DNA from: Straminergon stramineum
Lineage: Eukaryota; Streptophyta; Bryopsida; Hypnales; Calliergonaceae
NCBI GenBank assembly: GCA_963920665.1
Contig: OY987267.1
Span: 24,242,001 to 24,306,000, forward strand
DNA length: 64,000 bases
Direction of reading: 5' to 3'
Part shown: positions 1 to 11,998 of the stretch, in pieces
How positions within the stretch are numbered: the stretch's first letter is position 1
How the letters are laid out: the number at the start of each line of letters is the position of its first letter
Program-made: the position numbers and the translations under genes
The notes under the pieces: generated by a model
The model's database searches: none
Told to the model about the DNA's origin: nothing
The model's input: the letters and a program-made list of their open reading frames with translations, nothing else

Positions 1-540
1 CAATCGGACCCTCCAACACATTGGTATGTAAGGATAGCTAGTTGAATCTTGTCCCCCACCTAGATTCCTGCTCATTGACACTATTACTATGAACAAGAGA
101 TTCTTTCAAATTATTCAACTACTTAAGGACATCAAGTACAACTATGGAGCAATCTTGATCCAATACAATGTTTGTTAGGATTCTAACAAAAAACATTTGG
201 TTTAGGCGAACAACCTCCACAGGAAACACTGAAGGAAAGCCCTTTGTTAGGCTATTGATAACAATTGGACCTAATGTGGTTCTCGATACAAACTCCTAGA
301 ACCACACAGCTATTAATTCAAAATGCAAGACCTCTTGTCCTACACTTCTAGAGAACGTCATCGTGCAAGTGAAATGAAAGACCACAAGAGTGACAACAAA
401 AGTCTCAAAAACTATTTGCAAAACTAGAAAAAAAATGCTCCTAATACAATGCAATACAAGATGCAAAAGGAACAAAACATACAATGGAAAAGTCTTTTAT
501 ACCAACGCATTGGGATAACCAATGGAGCTATAGTTCACTC
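1..540. other. AT-rich intergenic DNA, no gene seen
   Basis: No reading frame longer than about 60 codons and no recognised family. The sequence is AT-rich and unstructured up to the tandem array that starts near 541. Confidence 0.6.
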
Positions 541-955
541 TGAAAAAACTACTTGACACAATACAGTTCAAAAGGAAAAGTTCATTGAAAAATAGAAAAC
601 TATTTGACACACTAGTTCAATAAAAAAAAGTTCATTGAAAAATAGAAAACTACTTGACACACTATAGTTCAATAAAAAAAAGTTCATTGAAAAATAGAAA
701 ACTACTTGACACACTGTAGTTCAATAAAAAAAAGTTCATTGAAAAATAGAAAACTACTTGACACACTATAGTTCAACAAATAAAAAAGTTCATTGACAAA
801 TAGAAAAAACAGCCCAAGGCACTATGGATTAAAAGAAAAAGTTCATATAAGTGATAAAAAAAACTACCTCACACGTTGTAGTTCAAAAAGAAAAAGATCA
901 TTTACAAATAAAACATACTACCTGACATAGTACAATTTGAAAGGAAATCCTACGT
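541..955. repeat. 52-bp tandem repeat array, about 7 copies
   Basis: The word GTTCATTGA, or a close variant, recurs at about 580, 630, 682, 734, 788, 841 and 896, a spacing of 50-55 bp. Each unit also carries AAAACTACTTGACACACTA and a TAGTTCAA segment. The central copies (630-790) are nearly identical and the outer ones diverge, as expected of a decaying minisatellite. No coding frame persists through it. Confidence 0.85.
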
Positions 956-3082
956 TTGTAATACCTAGGATCCATTGACTAGATATTGCTATTGAAAATT
1001 ATATTCTTTGGTTGAAAATGTCAAGTCTGAAAAGACGGAGGCAAATGGATGACGTAAAATTATCAGATGAAAACCCTTAAATTGAAATGTCAATAAATAA
1101 GTGAAGGGCAATCCAACCACACGATGTGATGGTGTACATGTTTTGAATCTTGAAAAGCTTTGACAAGTGATAACAATGTAGATGGCATTAGATGAGAATG
1201 ACCTCCTGCGGAAGACCGCGAGTTCTCACAAGTTCTAAGACTGTGGGAACTCGGCCACAGCAGCTCGCTGACGTGGTCAGGCGACGACCACGTCGGATAA
1301 TAATAAAAAATGAATTTTTAAATATTTTTTTTGAAAAAATTAATTAATTTTTTAGTTTTTTTTTAAATTTTTAAATTTTTTAATAATTTTTTAGTAATTT
1401 TAAATTCTGGCCAGCCCTGGCTGGTTCCCAGCCTTGGGAACTGGCCTGAAACAGCCCTCCAGGGCAGCTGAATCCCATCTAATGCAATGCATGGGTTTAG
1501 GGTAACAAGAATACTAGAATTTTCTTGAGATCTCATTGACTATTTCCCTTGAACCCTAAAGTCCCAAGTGTTTTTTTCCATCTAAAACTAGTCAAAATTG
1601 CCATTCCTATTGCAAAGAACAAACACTTTAAAAATTGATCTATAATGACATCTAACCATAGGTAGGATCTCGCACTAGCCTACTACAAGGGTTTGGGTCC
1701 AAAAAATGTCAACAAAATTCATGTAGTCATAGATTGCAAGAAATTTTCTTTTTCATGTGAAGAAAACAAGTTTTCTTACACTTTAATCTACTAGATTTTT
1801 TGGCTCTAGACTTCTCAACTTCAACTTTTTCAACTGTTGATTTTGATTGCCTACTTTCATATTGTAGGAGAATTGAGTTCATATTCTAGGAGAACAAATT
1901 CAACAAAAATCCACTTCATTGACATTCATCAAATTTTTTTGAAGTAGAAGTAGGTTCAAGGTTGGATAAAAATATTGTACCATTGATAGCTCTAAGGTGG
2001 AATGAAAACAAAAGTTTTCCAATGGTGAGATTGTTTTATCAAGAAAATTCAACCGTTTCTAACAATTTCTTTTAAAAAAAAATGGCAAGAATTGCATTCA
2101 AAAGTAAATTCTATACGTCATTTTTTCAAAAAGTTTAAGGATTGCCAAAAACACAAGATTGTCCATAATTTTCACATGACCAGTCAACATAGAATGAATC
2201 AAAGTTTCAAATGTACAAAAAAATATAATGGTTCTACAAAGAAACTATAAATGAAAAAAATTTGTGCTTTGGGGAGGTTTGTCCCCTCAACTTGTTTTTT
2301 CAAATTTAGATGGCCTAACTTTTGCTCCTGAGCACCAATTGCAAAAAAACACTATATTTCCAAAAGGTTCATTTGATTTTCCATCTCAAGAAACGTATAA
2401 AAAAATCATGTCAAAATTTGAGATCACACAAACCTACAAAAAATCCCAAGATTCCTTTTTAGTGACTTTGCAACTATAGGGCTTCATTCCCATAGTTGAA
2501 CTAGTTTTTGTAAGTATCATGTCTAGTTATGGTGTTTATTTTTATTTACTTTGGATTGGTATTTTGTAGATTTTTCCACCAAGATCTTTCCAATGATTTT
2601 AAATTGTGACATGTTTTTTATTTAACAATTCTAATGAATTATTTTCAACAAGGGGTTTGATACTTCCAACATAATAATAGGACTTTGCAATTGTAGTTTG
2701 TTTATTTAGGCGGTCTAGGGTTGCAAGGGTCTTGAATAATCGAAGACCGGGAGTATTGGTTGCAATTCATTTCATCCTTTGATGCCACTACATCCAAAAA
2801 AATAGATGCCCCTTCACTTAGTCAAACTAAATGGTATATTCAGAATTATTTTATTTTATAATACTTTATTTCATTTTCTAATTGACAAACAAGGTGAAAA
2901 CTGATTTTAGGGTTGTATTCGGCCCATGATACAATTTCTAGAAGTCAAATGAATGCCTTTTTGAAATGGAAAACTTTCAATGTTAAACTACTAGAAATTG
3001 AATTTTCTTTGTCCCATTATTTCTAAGGCCTCCATTTTTGTTGTGATTTTTTCATACTTTTCTTAAAATTAGAAGAAATGCA
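956..3082. other. AT-rich intergenic DNA with a hairpin and a poly-A/T core
   Basis: No gene recognised. Around 1268-1297 there is a short hairpin (GACGTGGTC, spacer, GACCACGTC), followed at 1300-1405 by an extreme A/T low-complexity stretch, then GC-richer DNA at 1405-1470 repeating the words GGGAACT and GGCC. This could be the remains of a small inverted-repeat element, but I could not define its ends. Confidence 0.45.
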
Positions 3083-4610
3083 TTAACCTGTAAAGGAGCA
3101 TCATGCATTTTTTGGGCTACATAGCAATTTTGGGCACGTGCTACTATGATTGGAGATTTTCATATTTTGGGCCCAAATTTTAATAGAAGGTGGGGACAAG
3201 GAATACCTTCCATATGTACAACATTTCATGACATTGGGAAGTAGGAGTCAAAAGTGATGGCCTATTATGTTACTTTTTTCCTGAGTGGGCAATTTGTGCA
3301 AATCAGAAAAAATCACTTCTTCAAGAAACAAAAACTTGAAATTAATTATCTAGACTTTATATACATGGAAATTTTTGAATCATTCCATTTTGCTCAATAA
3401 GGTTTGGGGTTATGAGTATTTTTTGTTTGAGGGCACCTATGGATTCTCTACTCTACTCTAAAATTTAACCCCTAGAGGACCGAATGACCTTTGATCATAT
3501 GCAACTACTCTCGGGTAGGTGCATATGAATGGGCAGTTTAAAATGGATGTTATTCAAATTTGTGATACCAAGTCTGAATATATACCCCCTAAGTGGGAGT
3601 GTAATTTTTTTTCTAATCAGGTGCCTGTATCAAAAGTTATGCTACCCTAAACTTTTCAAGCAACTTGGGTGACTTCAAGCAACATGTGCAAAACACCTCT
3701 TCTACTTTTAAATTTTGGTAGGTATGTAACATGAAACAAGATCCAAATGTAAGAAAAAATAACCATGTGTAGTGTAAAAATCTCACTTTAGGAGGAGTCC
3801 AAGGTTGTTGGCCCTGTCGGGCAAGGTTGAAAAAAAACTTTCTTTCCTAACTTCAAACGCTATAATCTTTCAATCCGTATGGTCAAAGTTTCTGAAATTT
3901 CTTTTGACACAATTCCATGGCAGTCTAGTACAAATTTGTATGGTTGAATTTCTTAAAAAAAATTTATTTTTCATTTTTTTCTCATTGCCCTAAAATGTGA
4001 CAATTTTTCACAATTTATAACTAAAATGTGCCTTGATGCTTTAGGGGTTAAAGTCCTTTATCTTACTCAATTTTCAATATTTCTAGAAAAACATTAAAGC
4101 ATTGGGTGTAGATTGTTTAGTACAAACTTGCAACCATTGGGATTGGCATTTTTCAATTCCAAAATTACATTATCAACAATTAGTATTTTGAATCATTCTC
4201 TACTATTCGCTACTTACTATTTTTTCCCTATACGTTGCAGAATTCCAAATGATTTGAAATTTTTCAAGCATGTGGTCAACTCATGTAGGGAAAAGAACCC
4301 AAAGAAGCACCAACATTTTCAACATTTTTTTATAGAGAAGTGAGCTTGTGAAATGTTGTTGCCCTGTTTTTTGCAGGGCCAATAAAATGATTTGCATGAA
4401 TGTGAAAGCTTATATCTTGCAATCCACTCTATGAAAATTTCTTCAGTTTTTACAATGTATTTCAAAGTCATCATACTAAAAGATCCTATAGTTACATGTG
4501 TCAAAAAAGGGTTTTTCCTCAAAAATTTTGGTACTTGTACTAGAAATGGCAATTTCAAAGCATTTTTGTTGAACCATAGTCATGGAACTTTTTGGGTTCT
4601 AAGGTATTAG
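3083..4610. mobile_element. Dispersed element, homologous to 58071-58850, with a nested insertion
   Basis: Segments at 3083-3460 and 4285-4610 align by eye with 58071-58460 and 58545-58850 in the same order and orientation. Shared words include CATAGCAATTTTGGGCA, TTTGAATCATTCCATTTTG and ATATCTTGCAATCCAC. The 5' end reads TTAACCTGTAAAGG here and TTAACCCCTAAAGG in the other copy. The middle of this copy is interrupted by the TTAA-flanked element at 3465-4051. No transposase frame is visible, so it is non-autonomous or a fragment. Confidence 0.6.
3465..4051. mobile_element. TTAA-flanked inverted-repeat element (nested)
   Basis: The left end reads TTAA then CCCCTAGAGG; the right end reads GCTTTAGGGG then TTAA. 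The two ends form a short inverted repeat of about 9 bp with one mismatch, and TTAA flanks both sides as a target duplication would. About 583 bp, no coding capacity. It sits inside the older dispersed repeat 3083-4610. TTAA target sites with CCC-starting ends are typical of the piggyBac superfamily; that assignment is inference from termini alone. Confidence 0.5.
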
Positions 4611-5015
4611 ATATTGGGTTCAGGGTTCCAAGGATCAAAAGCAATACAAACCTAAGTACAAATTTTGAAAGTCCGTGCATCTAAATGTACATCTGAAGAA
4701 ACTAAAAATGAATTTCTAATAGATTTTTGCTTGTACATAACATTTTGTCTACACCATGCAAGCGAATGTGAGCCACAATAATTCAAAATAAGTATAAACA
4801 AGTCCTGCCCCCTTGAAATTGTGTGCACCATGAGCTTCAAAATGTTTCAAAAGCGTTACAAAAGTGACACAACCTTTAATCGATTTTTGATGTTGACAAC
4901 AAAGGCATAATTTACTAGAGCAGCAATAGCTAGATCCACTGTCTGTCTATCAAAATCTTTGGTCCAGGCATCCCTAGACCAAGCGTCATTAACAAAGCTT
5001 CCGAGAGTCTATTGC
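4611..5015. other. Intergenic DNA, nothing recognised
   Basis: AT-rich, only short reading frames without family resemblance, no clear repeat structure. Confidence 0.5.
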
Positions 5016-5139
5016 AGGGCTTTTTTTTTACTAGTGTCCCTTGTGTTGGCTTCACTGCACAAGCTAGATTTTGGAGGGACAAATTCACAATGGTCAAATT
5101 CTGACAGATCTAGTGAAATTTTGCCAAAAAAAAAGCCCT
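5016..5139. mobile_element. Small inverted-repeat element (MITE), AGGGC-T9 ends
   Basis: The ends are AGGGC followed by nine T on the left and nine A followed by GCCCT on the right, a 14-bp perfect terminal inverted repeat on a 124-bp element. A second copy lies in opposite orientation near 36241-36362, sharing ACTAGTGTCCC, GTTGGCTTCACT and GACAGATCTAGT in order. Two copies of similar length with related ends support a mobile unit. No target duplication could be fixed. Confidence 0.65.
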
Positions 5140-5544
5140 GGTCAGTTGCACACCTAGAAATGTATTGAGAGTAACCTTAGGTGTCCAACACTTCTTTGCA
5201 AGGCAAGAAGCACTCCTCATTCACCAGCGTTCATTCCACATTCAATTCAATTCCTATAACTTACAAATTAAGTAGAGTTTCAAAATCAGTTATGTGGGCT
5301 TCGTAAAGCCTCAACTGAATATTGCCAATTATGTGAATTAGTGAGGTTCTGGTGCCCAAATTGACAAATACCTAGACAATGTAAACTGCATAAACTAGGT
5401 CATGTGCAGTTCCATGTTTAGGCAATGCATTAGTCTTGGTTTTGCACAAAAGAATCACTCTGCAAGCAGTCATTTTTTCCTTGTTTAGGGGCCCAAAGAT
5501 AATCAAACAATGCATGAAATATGATTGTCATCAAATCTTTGTAG

Positions 5545-6040
5545 AAATTAATAGCAATACAGTGATTAGCTGCACATGAAGTTAACACCTCTAGCGCGAA
5601 AAATCAAGGAGGAAGTCACTGTTTCATTTCTTCTACCTGGAGACTTAAAAGAAGTTATGCATAGGCAATTACTGTCATCGTCACTTAGAAGAGATTGATG
5701 GCAATAGGCCTACAGTGATTAGTTGCACATGAAGTTAACACCTCTAGCTCAAAATAAGCATTGCACTATCATTGTTAGAAAAGACTCTACCTTCATCCAG
5801 AACTGTCCCTTCAGAGAACACCTCAAGTACAAATAAATCACTACACACTCAATATTTTATTTGTTGTGCTTGAAGATAAGAAAACCATGTGTTTAGGTTA
5901 AAACAATTGTCACATTGTAGACATTAATGGTGATACATTGATTAGTTGCACGCAAAGTTAACACCTCGAGGGCAAAAAAAGCACTACACAGTCATTGTTT
6001 CATTTGTTGTGCCTGAAGATGAAGATCACCCTCTTCCATC
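5545..6040. repeat. Irregular direct repeats, three copies
   Basis: A roughly 50-bp block recurs at 5548-5595, 5697-5748 and 5922-5970. Each copy contains GATTAG, then TTGCAC or CTGCAC, then AGTTAACACCTC. Spacing is about 150 and 225 bp, and the sequence between copies is partly shared too (CATTGTTTCATTTGTTGTGC-type words). This looks like a decayed tandem duplication. Confidence 0.6.
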
Positions 6041-7400
6041 ATCAAAACACTTTGCATCAAAAAATCTACTTTTCGTAAAGCATGCATGGCATTAACAATT
6101 TTTGAAAGATGTAGTTTGCATGGGGTTTAATTTAATTAATATCACTAGAATTAGTGAAACTTTGTGTGCAATTGGGTTTAGGGTTTAGGAATCAAGGAAG
6201 TTTTCATATGCTTCATATAACATAGAGTTGTAAAAATGATGAAAACCTAACTTTGGACCATCAAGTCTCTCAAGGTAAAAAGGCTAGGTTACAAGCCATA
6301 GCTCCACAAAGAACTTTTTATGCCAACTACAAAGAAAATTGAAGTTCCAGATCGGGGGGGGGGGCCTTGTTCCCACATGACATGTTCGCATCCTACTATT
6401 CAAGTTTGACAAGAAAAACTAAGGCTACAAAGGATGAAGAAGGGCCCTTTCCTTACATTAATTCTCTAGAACACACTTTATTGCACCTAATTTAGTTCCA
6501 GTGCATTACAAAAAATTTCAGCCCTGCGGAGGGCTATTAAGACTCCATTTCTGGCACCCCCGCGGTGCAAACACCGAAAACTAAAATAAAAATTGATTTC
6601 ATCTTTTTTTTTATAAATTTTGATTTTTTCTTTTGAAAAATTACCAAAAAATAAAAGAGTAGTCAATCTGATGTGGCTATGACATGGCACCAGTAGTGCC
6701 ATGCCAGCTTTCAACTTTTGAAAAATAATTTTTTTTTTTTTTCTATAAGTGCACCATAGGGGTTCAAAACTCGCAGCCTCATTGAGGACTGATTTTTTTG
6801 TAATGGGTGATATTAAATATAAAAATATTCTAATTGAAAAAAAAATTATAATTTTCATTGGTCTACAAGTAAAAATAACACCTAATATTAATTAATTTTG
6901 ACTCTACTTATGTACATTAGTTGAAGTGGATTGTTTAGTTTAGGCATTTCTATCTTAGAGCATGGAACTTCAAATATCCATTTTTAAATGCAAGTTGGAC
7001 TAACTAATGTTCAGGAAACTTTTTGAATTTTACCGGCTATTTTCCGCCAATTCCTACAGTCAACCAGTTATTGAAGTTCTCATCTTGGTGTCGAGTAGAG
7101 AGGTCTTGCCTTGAAAAAATGCGGGGCTTATAATTGCAACTAGATGTGGCCCAAATAATGGAAGATCCTGTGGTCATATGAAATCACAAACATAATAATA
7201 AACCTCCGAATGATGTCATATAAACCAAAATACTATCACATCTCCATATACCCCTCAAAAGATATCACGGAGTCTCAATATACATCATATGTGACAAAAG
7301 ATAGTAAAAAAGTCTTATCTTCCATAGACTCCCCTTGCAGAAGTGTCTGATAGAAAAATGAGTGTCACGGACGCTCTACAACTTTAAATTAATAGTGTGA
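6041..7400. other. Intergenic DNA with a poly-G run
   Basis: No recognised gene. A run of G occupies about 6355-6364. The longest frame here (6487-6858, minus) is low-complexity Ile/Phe/Lys sequence with no family resemblance and is not called. Confidence 0.5.
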
Positions 7401-7404
7401 TATG

Positions 7405-8170
7405 TCCTTGAAAAGCTAACAAAAATGTCTACATTCTCTCCAAAATTCACTTAAAACTAAGCTATTGTCCGGCTTTCATGGTTGGTTAAAGTTCACCCTT
7501 CCCAACTCAAAGGTAGCTCATCTATACTTCACTCCCAAGCACATAACTTTCACATACTAACTCCAAACCAAGAAAATAAACCCATTTTGAAAAGCTAAAA
7601 GAAGTATCTACAACCTCTCCAAGTTTCATTCACATGCAAAGTATTGTCCCACTTTTATATCCTTTCAAAGTTCACTCTCTTAAAAACCGAAAGTAGTTCT
7701 TCACCTTTTCACTCTCAAGCCCACAACTTTCACATAATAACTCCAAACCAAGAAAAATAAACCCATTTTGGAAAGCTAAAAGAAATATCTGCAAGTTCTC
7801 TAAGCTTCACTCAAAACTAAGGTACTATTCACCTTTTATAGTCTAACAAAGCTCACTCTCTTGAAAATCCAAAAGTAGCTCTTCACATTTTCTCTTTGAA
7901 GCCTACAACTTTCATATAATAACTCCAAATCAAGAAAATAAACCCATTTTGGAAAGCTAAAAGAAGTATCTTCAAGCTCTCTAAGTTTCACTCAAAACTA
8001 AGGTATTGTCCACCTTTTATAGTCTATCAAAACTCACTCTCTTGAAAGTTTGAAGCATCTCCACAACACTTCACTCCCAAACTCATAACTTACACATACT
8101 AACTCCAAACTTAGTGAGTGATAGCTTTTCGAAAACACAAAAACAAGATACACAAGGTCTCAAAATTTCA
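7405..8170. repeat. About 180-bp tandem repeat array, 4 monomers
   Basis: The word CTCCAAACCA or its variants falls at 7561, 7741, 7923 and 8103, a period of 180-182 bp. AAAGCTAAAAGAAGTATCT-like words fall at about 7411, 7591, 7772 and 7953. Other shared words are AACTTTCACATA and CTTTTATAGTCTA. Monomers are roughly 80 percent alike by eye. The last copy breaks off near 8120. The period equals the common plant satellite monomer length. Confidence 0.85.
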
Positions 8171-9112
8171 TTGCAAAAATCTCCATGTATAATATGCAAT
8201 GCCTTTCCAAAGTGACCGCTTCTCCTAAACAAACAAGGAGGAGGAAGAAGATGACTCTCTACCTCATCCGACACCTCAACCTCCATGTCATCCACCTAAG
8301 CTAGTGGATTTTGGCCACTAAGATGTCATGTGGACCATAATACACCCATGGGCCACCTCCTATCCTCGATAAGTCTATCCACATCACCTACATGGACTTC
8401 TAATCCATTAAGAACAACCAAAGAAAGGTAAAACAAACTTTACCTTTTTTTTTTACAATTTTAAACAAACTAACTAAAATATTAAAACATCTTCAAGTAT
8501 AGAAATCAAAGAAGTAAATGTTTGTCAAATAGAGGTAAAAAAAGAGTTCAAGTGGAGTATGATCCCATTTATTTCTTGAGATTCTAGAAAAAAAAACCTC
8601 CAATTTAACAAACAATTATGTATTTTCACATAATAAATGCATTTACAATGTGACACTTGTTATTTTCTCTATTTTCTATTAGAAATAGAAATTTTCTAAA
8701 TTTTTTCACCAATTTTTTGCCTATGTTTTCAAATTACAGCCATATATTTTCCCAAATCCATCAGCTAACTTTGAACTAACCGACAGTTTTTCCCGTTCAT
8801 TGGGGCTAACCAATGAAAATTGAGATACTAATCACAGAGCCCTATAGGCAAATCTATTGCATATACAACTAAAGAGTTCTAGTAGAAGCGGTTGTAGCCA
8901 AAGTGTTTATATTTTTGCCATATATACTCTAATTCAAAATTAGAATCTTCAAGTCTTAACAATAGTTAGACCCCAATCCCAAATTTTATTTCAAAATGTG
9001 CTATATTAGTACAATTAGGGTGCCCCATTTTTGTAGTTACACTAAAAAACCAATACGATGAACAACTTCCATATTTTTTCACTCTCTTTCATTTTCATGG
9101 ACAAGTATAGTA
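8171..9112. other. AT-rich intergenic DNA, nothing recognised
   Basis: Short frames only. The one covering 8083-8295 on the minus strand overlaps the end of the 180-bp array and is not credible as a gene. Confidence 0.5.
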
Positions 9113-9439
9113 AGGTAGGAGGCTCGAAATCCGCCTAGGGTCTAAAATCGCAAACCTCCTCAAATGTACATTGTTTGTACATGGGTTTTTTTTCATCTTT
9201 ACAAGGATGTACCAGTAGTGTACATTTCAGGAGGTGTGCAGTTTTAGAGCCCTATGCCATTTCGACTTTAAAAATTCATAACTAATTCTACAAAGCTCCA
9301 AAAAATATGAAACGACTTGGATTAGATGTCAATTCTTCTTGTGTTTCAAGAAAAATTTACTGAAAAATATTTCAATAAGTTTCACCTCCCCAAAATTCAG
9401 TTTCAGCTCTCAGATGGGTGCTTCAAGGACCTCCTACCT
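9113..9439. mobile_element. TA-flanked MITE, AGGTAGGAGG family, copy 1
   Basis: Begins AGGTAGGAGG and ends CCTCCTACCT, a 10-bp perfect terminal inverted repeat, with TA immediately outside both ends (9111-9112 and 9440-9441). 327 bp, non-coding. Internal sequence, including AAAAAATATGAAAC near 9302, recurs in the copy at 9814-10234, and a degenerate inverted relative lies at about 17164-17440. Confidence 0.65.
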
Positions 9440-9813
9440 TAAGAGCTATAGGCCCTATCTCCAATGGATTTATAATTAGGTGCCTTTTTCTTTTTCAAAA
9501 GTAACCTTCTATAGATTGATGGAATCAACCCTTTTTTCGGCTCTATGGGGCTAGATTGCACCATTTCAAAATAAATGTCTATTTTTCGTCAAAAAAAGTA
9601 ATTTTTCTTCACCAAAAATTTTCCATTTCTATTTTAAATGTGGATGAATTTGCCAAATTTGAATTAAAAAAGTACATGAAGATGATGGAATTTTTTTATT
9701 TGTCCCAAAGATGGATGAAAGTAGAAATACGATACTTCACCAAATTTTAAATGATTGCCATCCTAGCACTTTCTCAGAAAGTAAAAAAGAAGAGATGGAT
9801 GGAATGGCTAATA
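9440..9813. other. Spacer between two related MITEs
   Basis: AT-rich DNA containing a 64-codon frame (9556-9750, plus) of Phe/Lys-rich composition with no recognisable family; not called as a gene. Confidence 0.5.
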
Positions 9814-10234
9814 AGGTAGGAGGCTTGAATTCCATTAGGGCATTTTGAATTGTCCCTACTTTAGTTCTAAAATGGACATGAAATGATATTTAAATCAACC
9901 TCTACAGTCATTTGAATGGATTGAGGAAAAAAGTGTAATTTATTACTAGAGCCAATCATTGTCCTTACTCTCTCCATTTCTCTTTATGACTTCAAGTGAA
10001 CAATTTATGGAAGACCTAGAGACATAAATAGGGACCTATGACACAATTTTTTTTTAAAATTGATAAATATTTCAATAATGCTTCAAAAAATATGAAACCA
10101 CCTATGTTACATTCTACATCTATTTTTCTTTGTTTGAAAAATTAGATAAAAATATTCCCATGAATTCCTATGAAAAGAAATACATGAAAAAGGTGGACCA
10201 ACCCTTAGATGGACAATTTATGACCCTTCTACCT
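9814..10234. mobile_element. TA-flanked MITE, AGGTAGGAGG family, copy 2
   Basis: Begins AGGTAGGAGGC and ends CCTTCTACCT, with TA outside each end (9812-9813 and 10235-10236). 421 bp, non-coding, and internally related to the 9113 copy. The one mismatch in the terminal repeat suggests it is older or more diverged. Confidence 0.6.
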
Positions 10235-10564
10235 TAAGATGTAGATGTTTAGGAATTTTTATGGAATGATTTTGGTGTATATGAGAAATAAGATTAATTA
10301 CATATTAATTAAGGAGATGTATACCACTCGAACATAATATGATTAGGTGGTGACAATTTTGGATACACTGCAAATTCTGGGCGCCCTCATCACACCATAA
10401 AAACTTCTTTAAATTTTTTATTTTTTATTTTGACACAAATGAAATAGAATTTTATCGAATATGAAAACTCTTCAATTTGTCCAGGGGTATTGCTTCAGCC
10501 CCACCTTCAGTCTGATCGTCTTGTCAAAAGAGAACCAGTGACATGCAAACCACCCCAAGTACAA
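10235..10564. other. AT-rich DNA with a possible retrotransposon tail
   Basis: On the minus strand about 10415-10452 reads TATTTCATTTGTGTCAAAA followed by an A-rich tail, matching the tail motif of the short insertions downstream. A target duplication is not clear here. No gene is seen. Confidence 0.4.
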
Positions 10565-10621
10565 AAAATTGTACCTAGTCATTTGTTTCAAATAAATAAA
10601 TGAATAAATGAAAATTGTACC
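10565..10621 (+). mobile_element. 35-bp retrotransposon-tail insertion with 11-bp target duplication
   Basis: The 11-bp word AAAATTGTACC occurs at 10565-10575 and again at 10611-10621. Between them lie 35 bp: TAGTCATTTGTTTCAAA followed by a TAAATAAATGAATAAATG tail. A-rich 3' tail plus flanking direct repeat is the signature of target-primed reverse transcription, here with extreme 5' truncation. Confidence 0.7.
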
Positions 10622-10710
10622 CAAAACTCCATTGGGTCTTGGTCATCCCATTACCTTAATCACTACCAAATAAAATGGCACTTATGGTACCAAAACCTGT
10701 TGTCAACCAC

Positions 10711-10760
10711 CGTGTGATAAAACCTCATTTGTTTCAAATAAAAAAACGTGCGATAAAATC
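10711..10760 (+). mobile_element. 22-bp retrotransposon-tail insertion with 14-bp imperfect target duplication
   Basis: CGTGTGATAAAACC at 10711-10724 and CGTGCGATAAAATC at 10747-10760 match at 12 of 14 positions; both differences are C/T. The 22 bp between them read TCATTTGTTTCAAAT plus an A run. It shares TCATTTGTTTCAAA with the insertions at 10576 and 21112. Confidence 0.65.
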
Positions 10761-11998
10761 ACACTTCTTTCTAATTGTAGAGCAGGTGAGAAATTAGTGC
10801 TGTCCTATTTCCCATTAACACACTGTGCTTGCAGACAATGACCTCCTTAATAATAAGCACACAATGGAGTCAAGTTGCCCACCAAAATTAAATGGAATAA
10901 TTGCTACAAAGCCACCCTGCGGGAACCAACGTTTCTTATTGTGCATCGATGGTTGGAATTGCAGGACGTGCAGTGAGTTATAGATGTAGTCATAATAGTT
11001 TACGGTAGGAATGTCATGTGTTTTGGGTTTCTTATTTTTCTTAACAAAAATGAAGAATTTTGTGCTTCAATTTCAAGGTTGTGTAACTTGTTATCTTGAT
11101 TGGAGTGCATGGTGACACTATTACATCCTAAAATATGCAGATTATGAAAGGAACATCATTCACTCATCTATGGTATTAAGTAAGTACACAGTGTCACTAC
11201 CCCTCATGCCCCCCATCACAAAATCCATCACGTTTTCCATCTTCAGAAATATCATCCGATGAATATGTCATCTGACTTTCACGATGAAAACCTAAAACAA
11301 GACGAGCATTGAATTTTGATTAATTGAATCTTCTAGTCAAATGTGAATGTTTGAAATGTTACGATCAAACTTCCGACGCTATCAACTTTAGTTGCTTGCA
11401 AAATGAGTGTGATGTCATTGTTGTAGCTAGTCCAAATTCATGTACATTCATCTAAATGTGGAAACTTTGTTCAATCCAAACTAAAGAATTATCGTACCAA
11501 GCTAACAAGACTGGCAAAAAGCAATTCTAATAATAGCAAAATGTTAGGAAAATTGTTTCTTTCAAAAAACAAAAATTGTATGTAGAAAATATGGAATTTG
11601 AGGTAATATTCCTATTTTAAGCATCTATCAAATTGGCTTTCTGAATTTTAATTGAACATTCGCCATGTGAAGCTCATCTTAATAACCGGGTACCATATTT
11701 TACTCAATATATTTCAATATTTTTCTTATCAACATCACTACCTACATAAAATCACAAATGAAATCTCTAGTCAATTAGACATCATCTTCTTTGAAACTCA
11801 AAATAGCCCACTCAGTTCTAGAAAAATGATTACTTGACTAAAAGAAACCATCCACTCAAATACACCCAACATAAGGTAAACTATCCTATTGCCACTCCAA
11901 TTCCAATTCCACTTTCATGTACCTGTGGTGTACATTTTTCTTCTGAAATGTATCCAATGAATACATAAGGACAAAATTGAGATAGGGGCGATAATGAA
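10761..11998. other. AT-rich intergenic DNA
   Basis: No gene recognised. Near 11871 the words CATAAGGTAAACTATCC resemble the left end of the TA-flanked MITE at 12534, perhaps a broken copy. Confidence 0.45.

Noticed and set aside
541..955. CRISPR-like array
   Set aside because: The whole 52-bp unit is repeated; there are no unique spacers between constant repeats, and the context is a plant nuclear genome.
6487..6858. 123-codon minus-strand frame
   Set aside because: Low-complexity Ile/Phe/Lys content across A/T runs, no family resemblance and no splice context.
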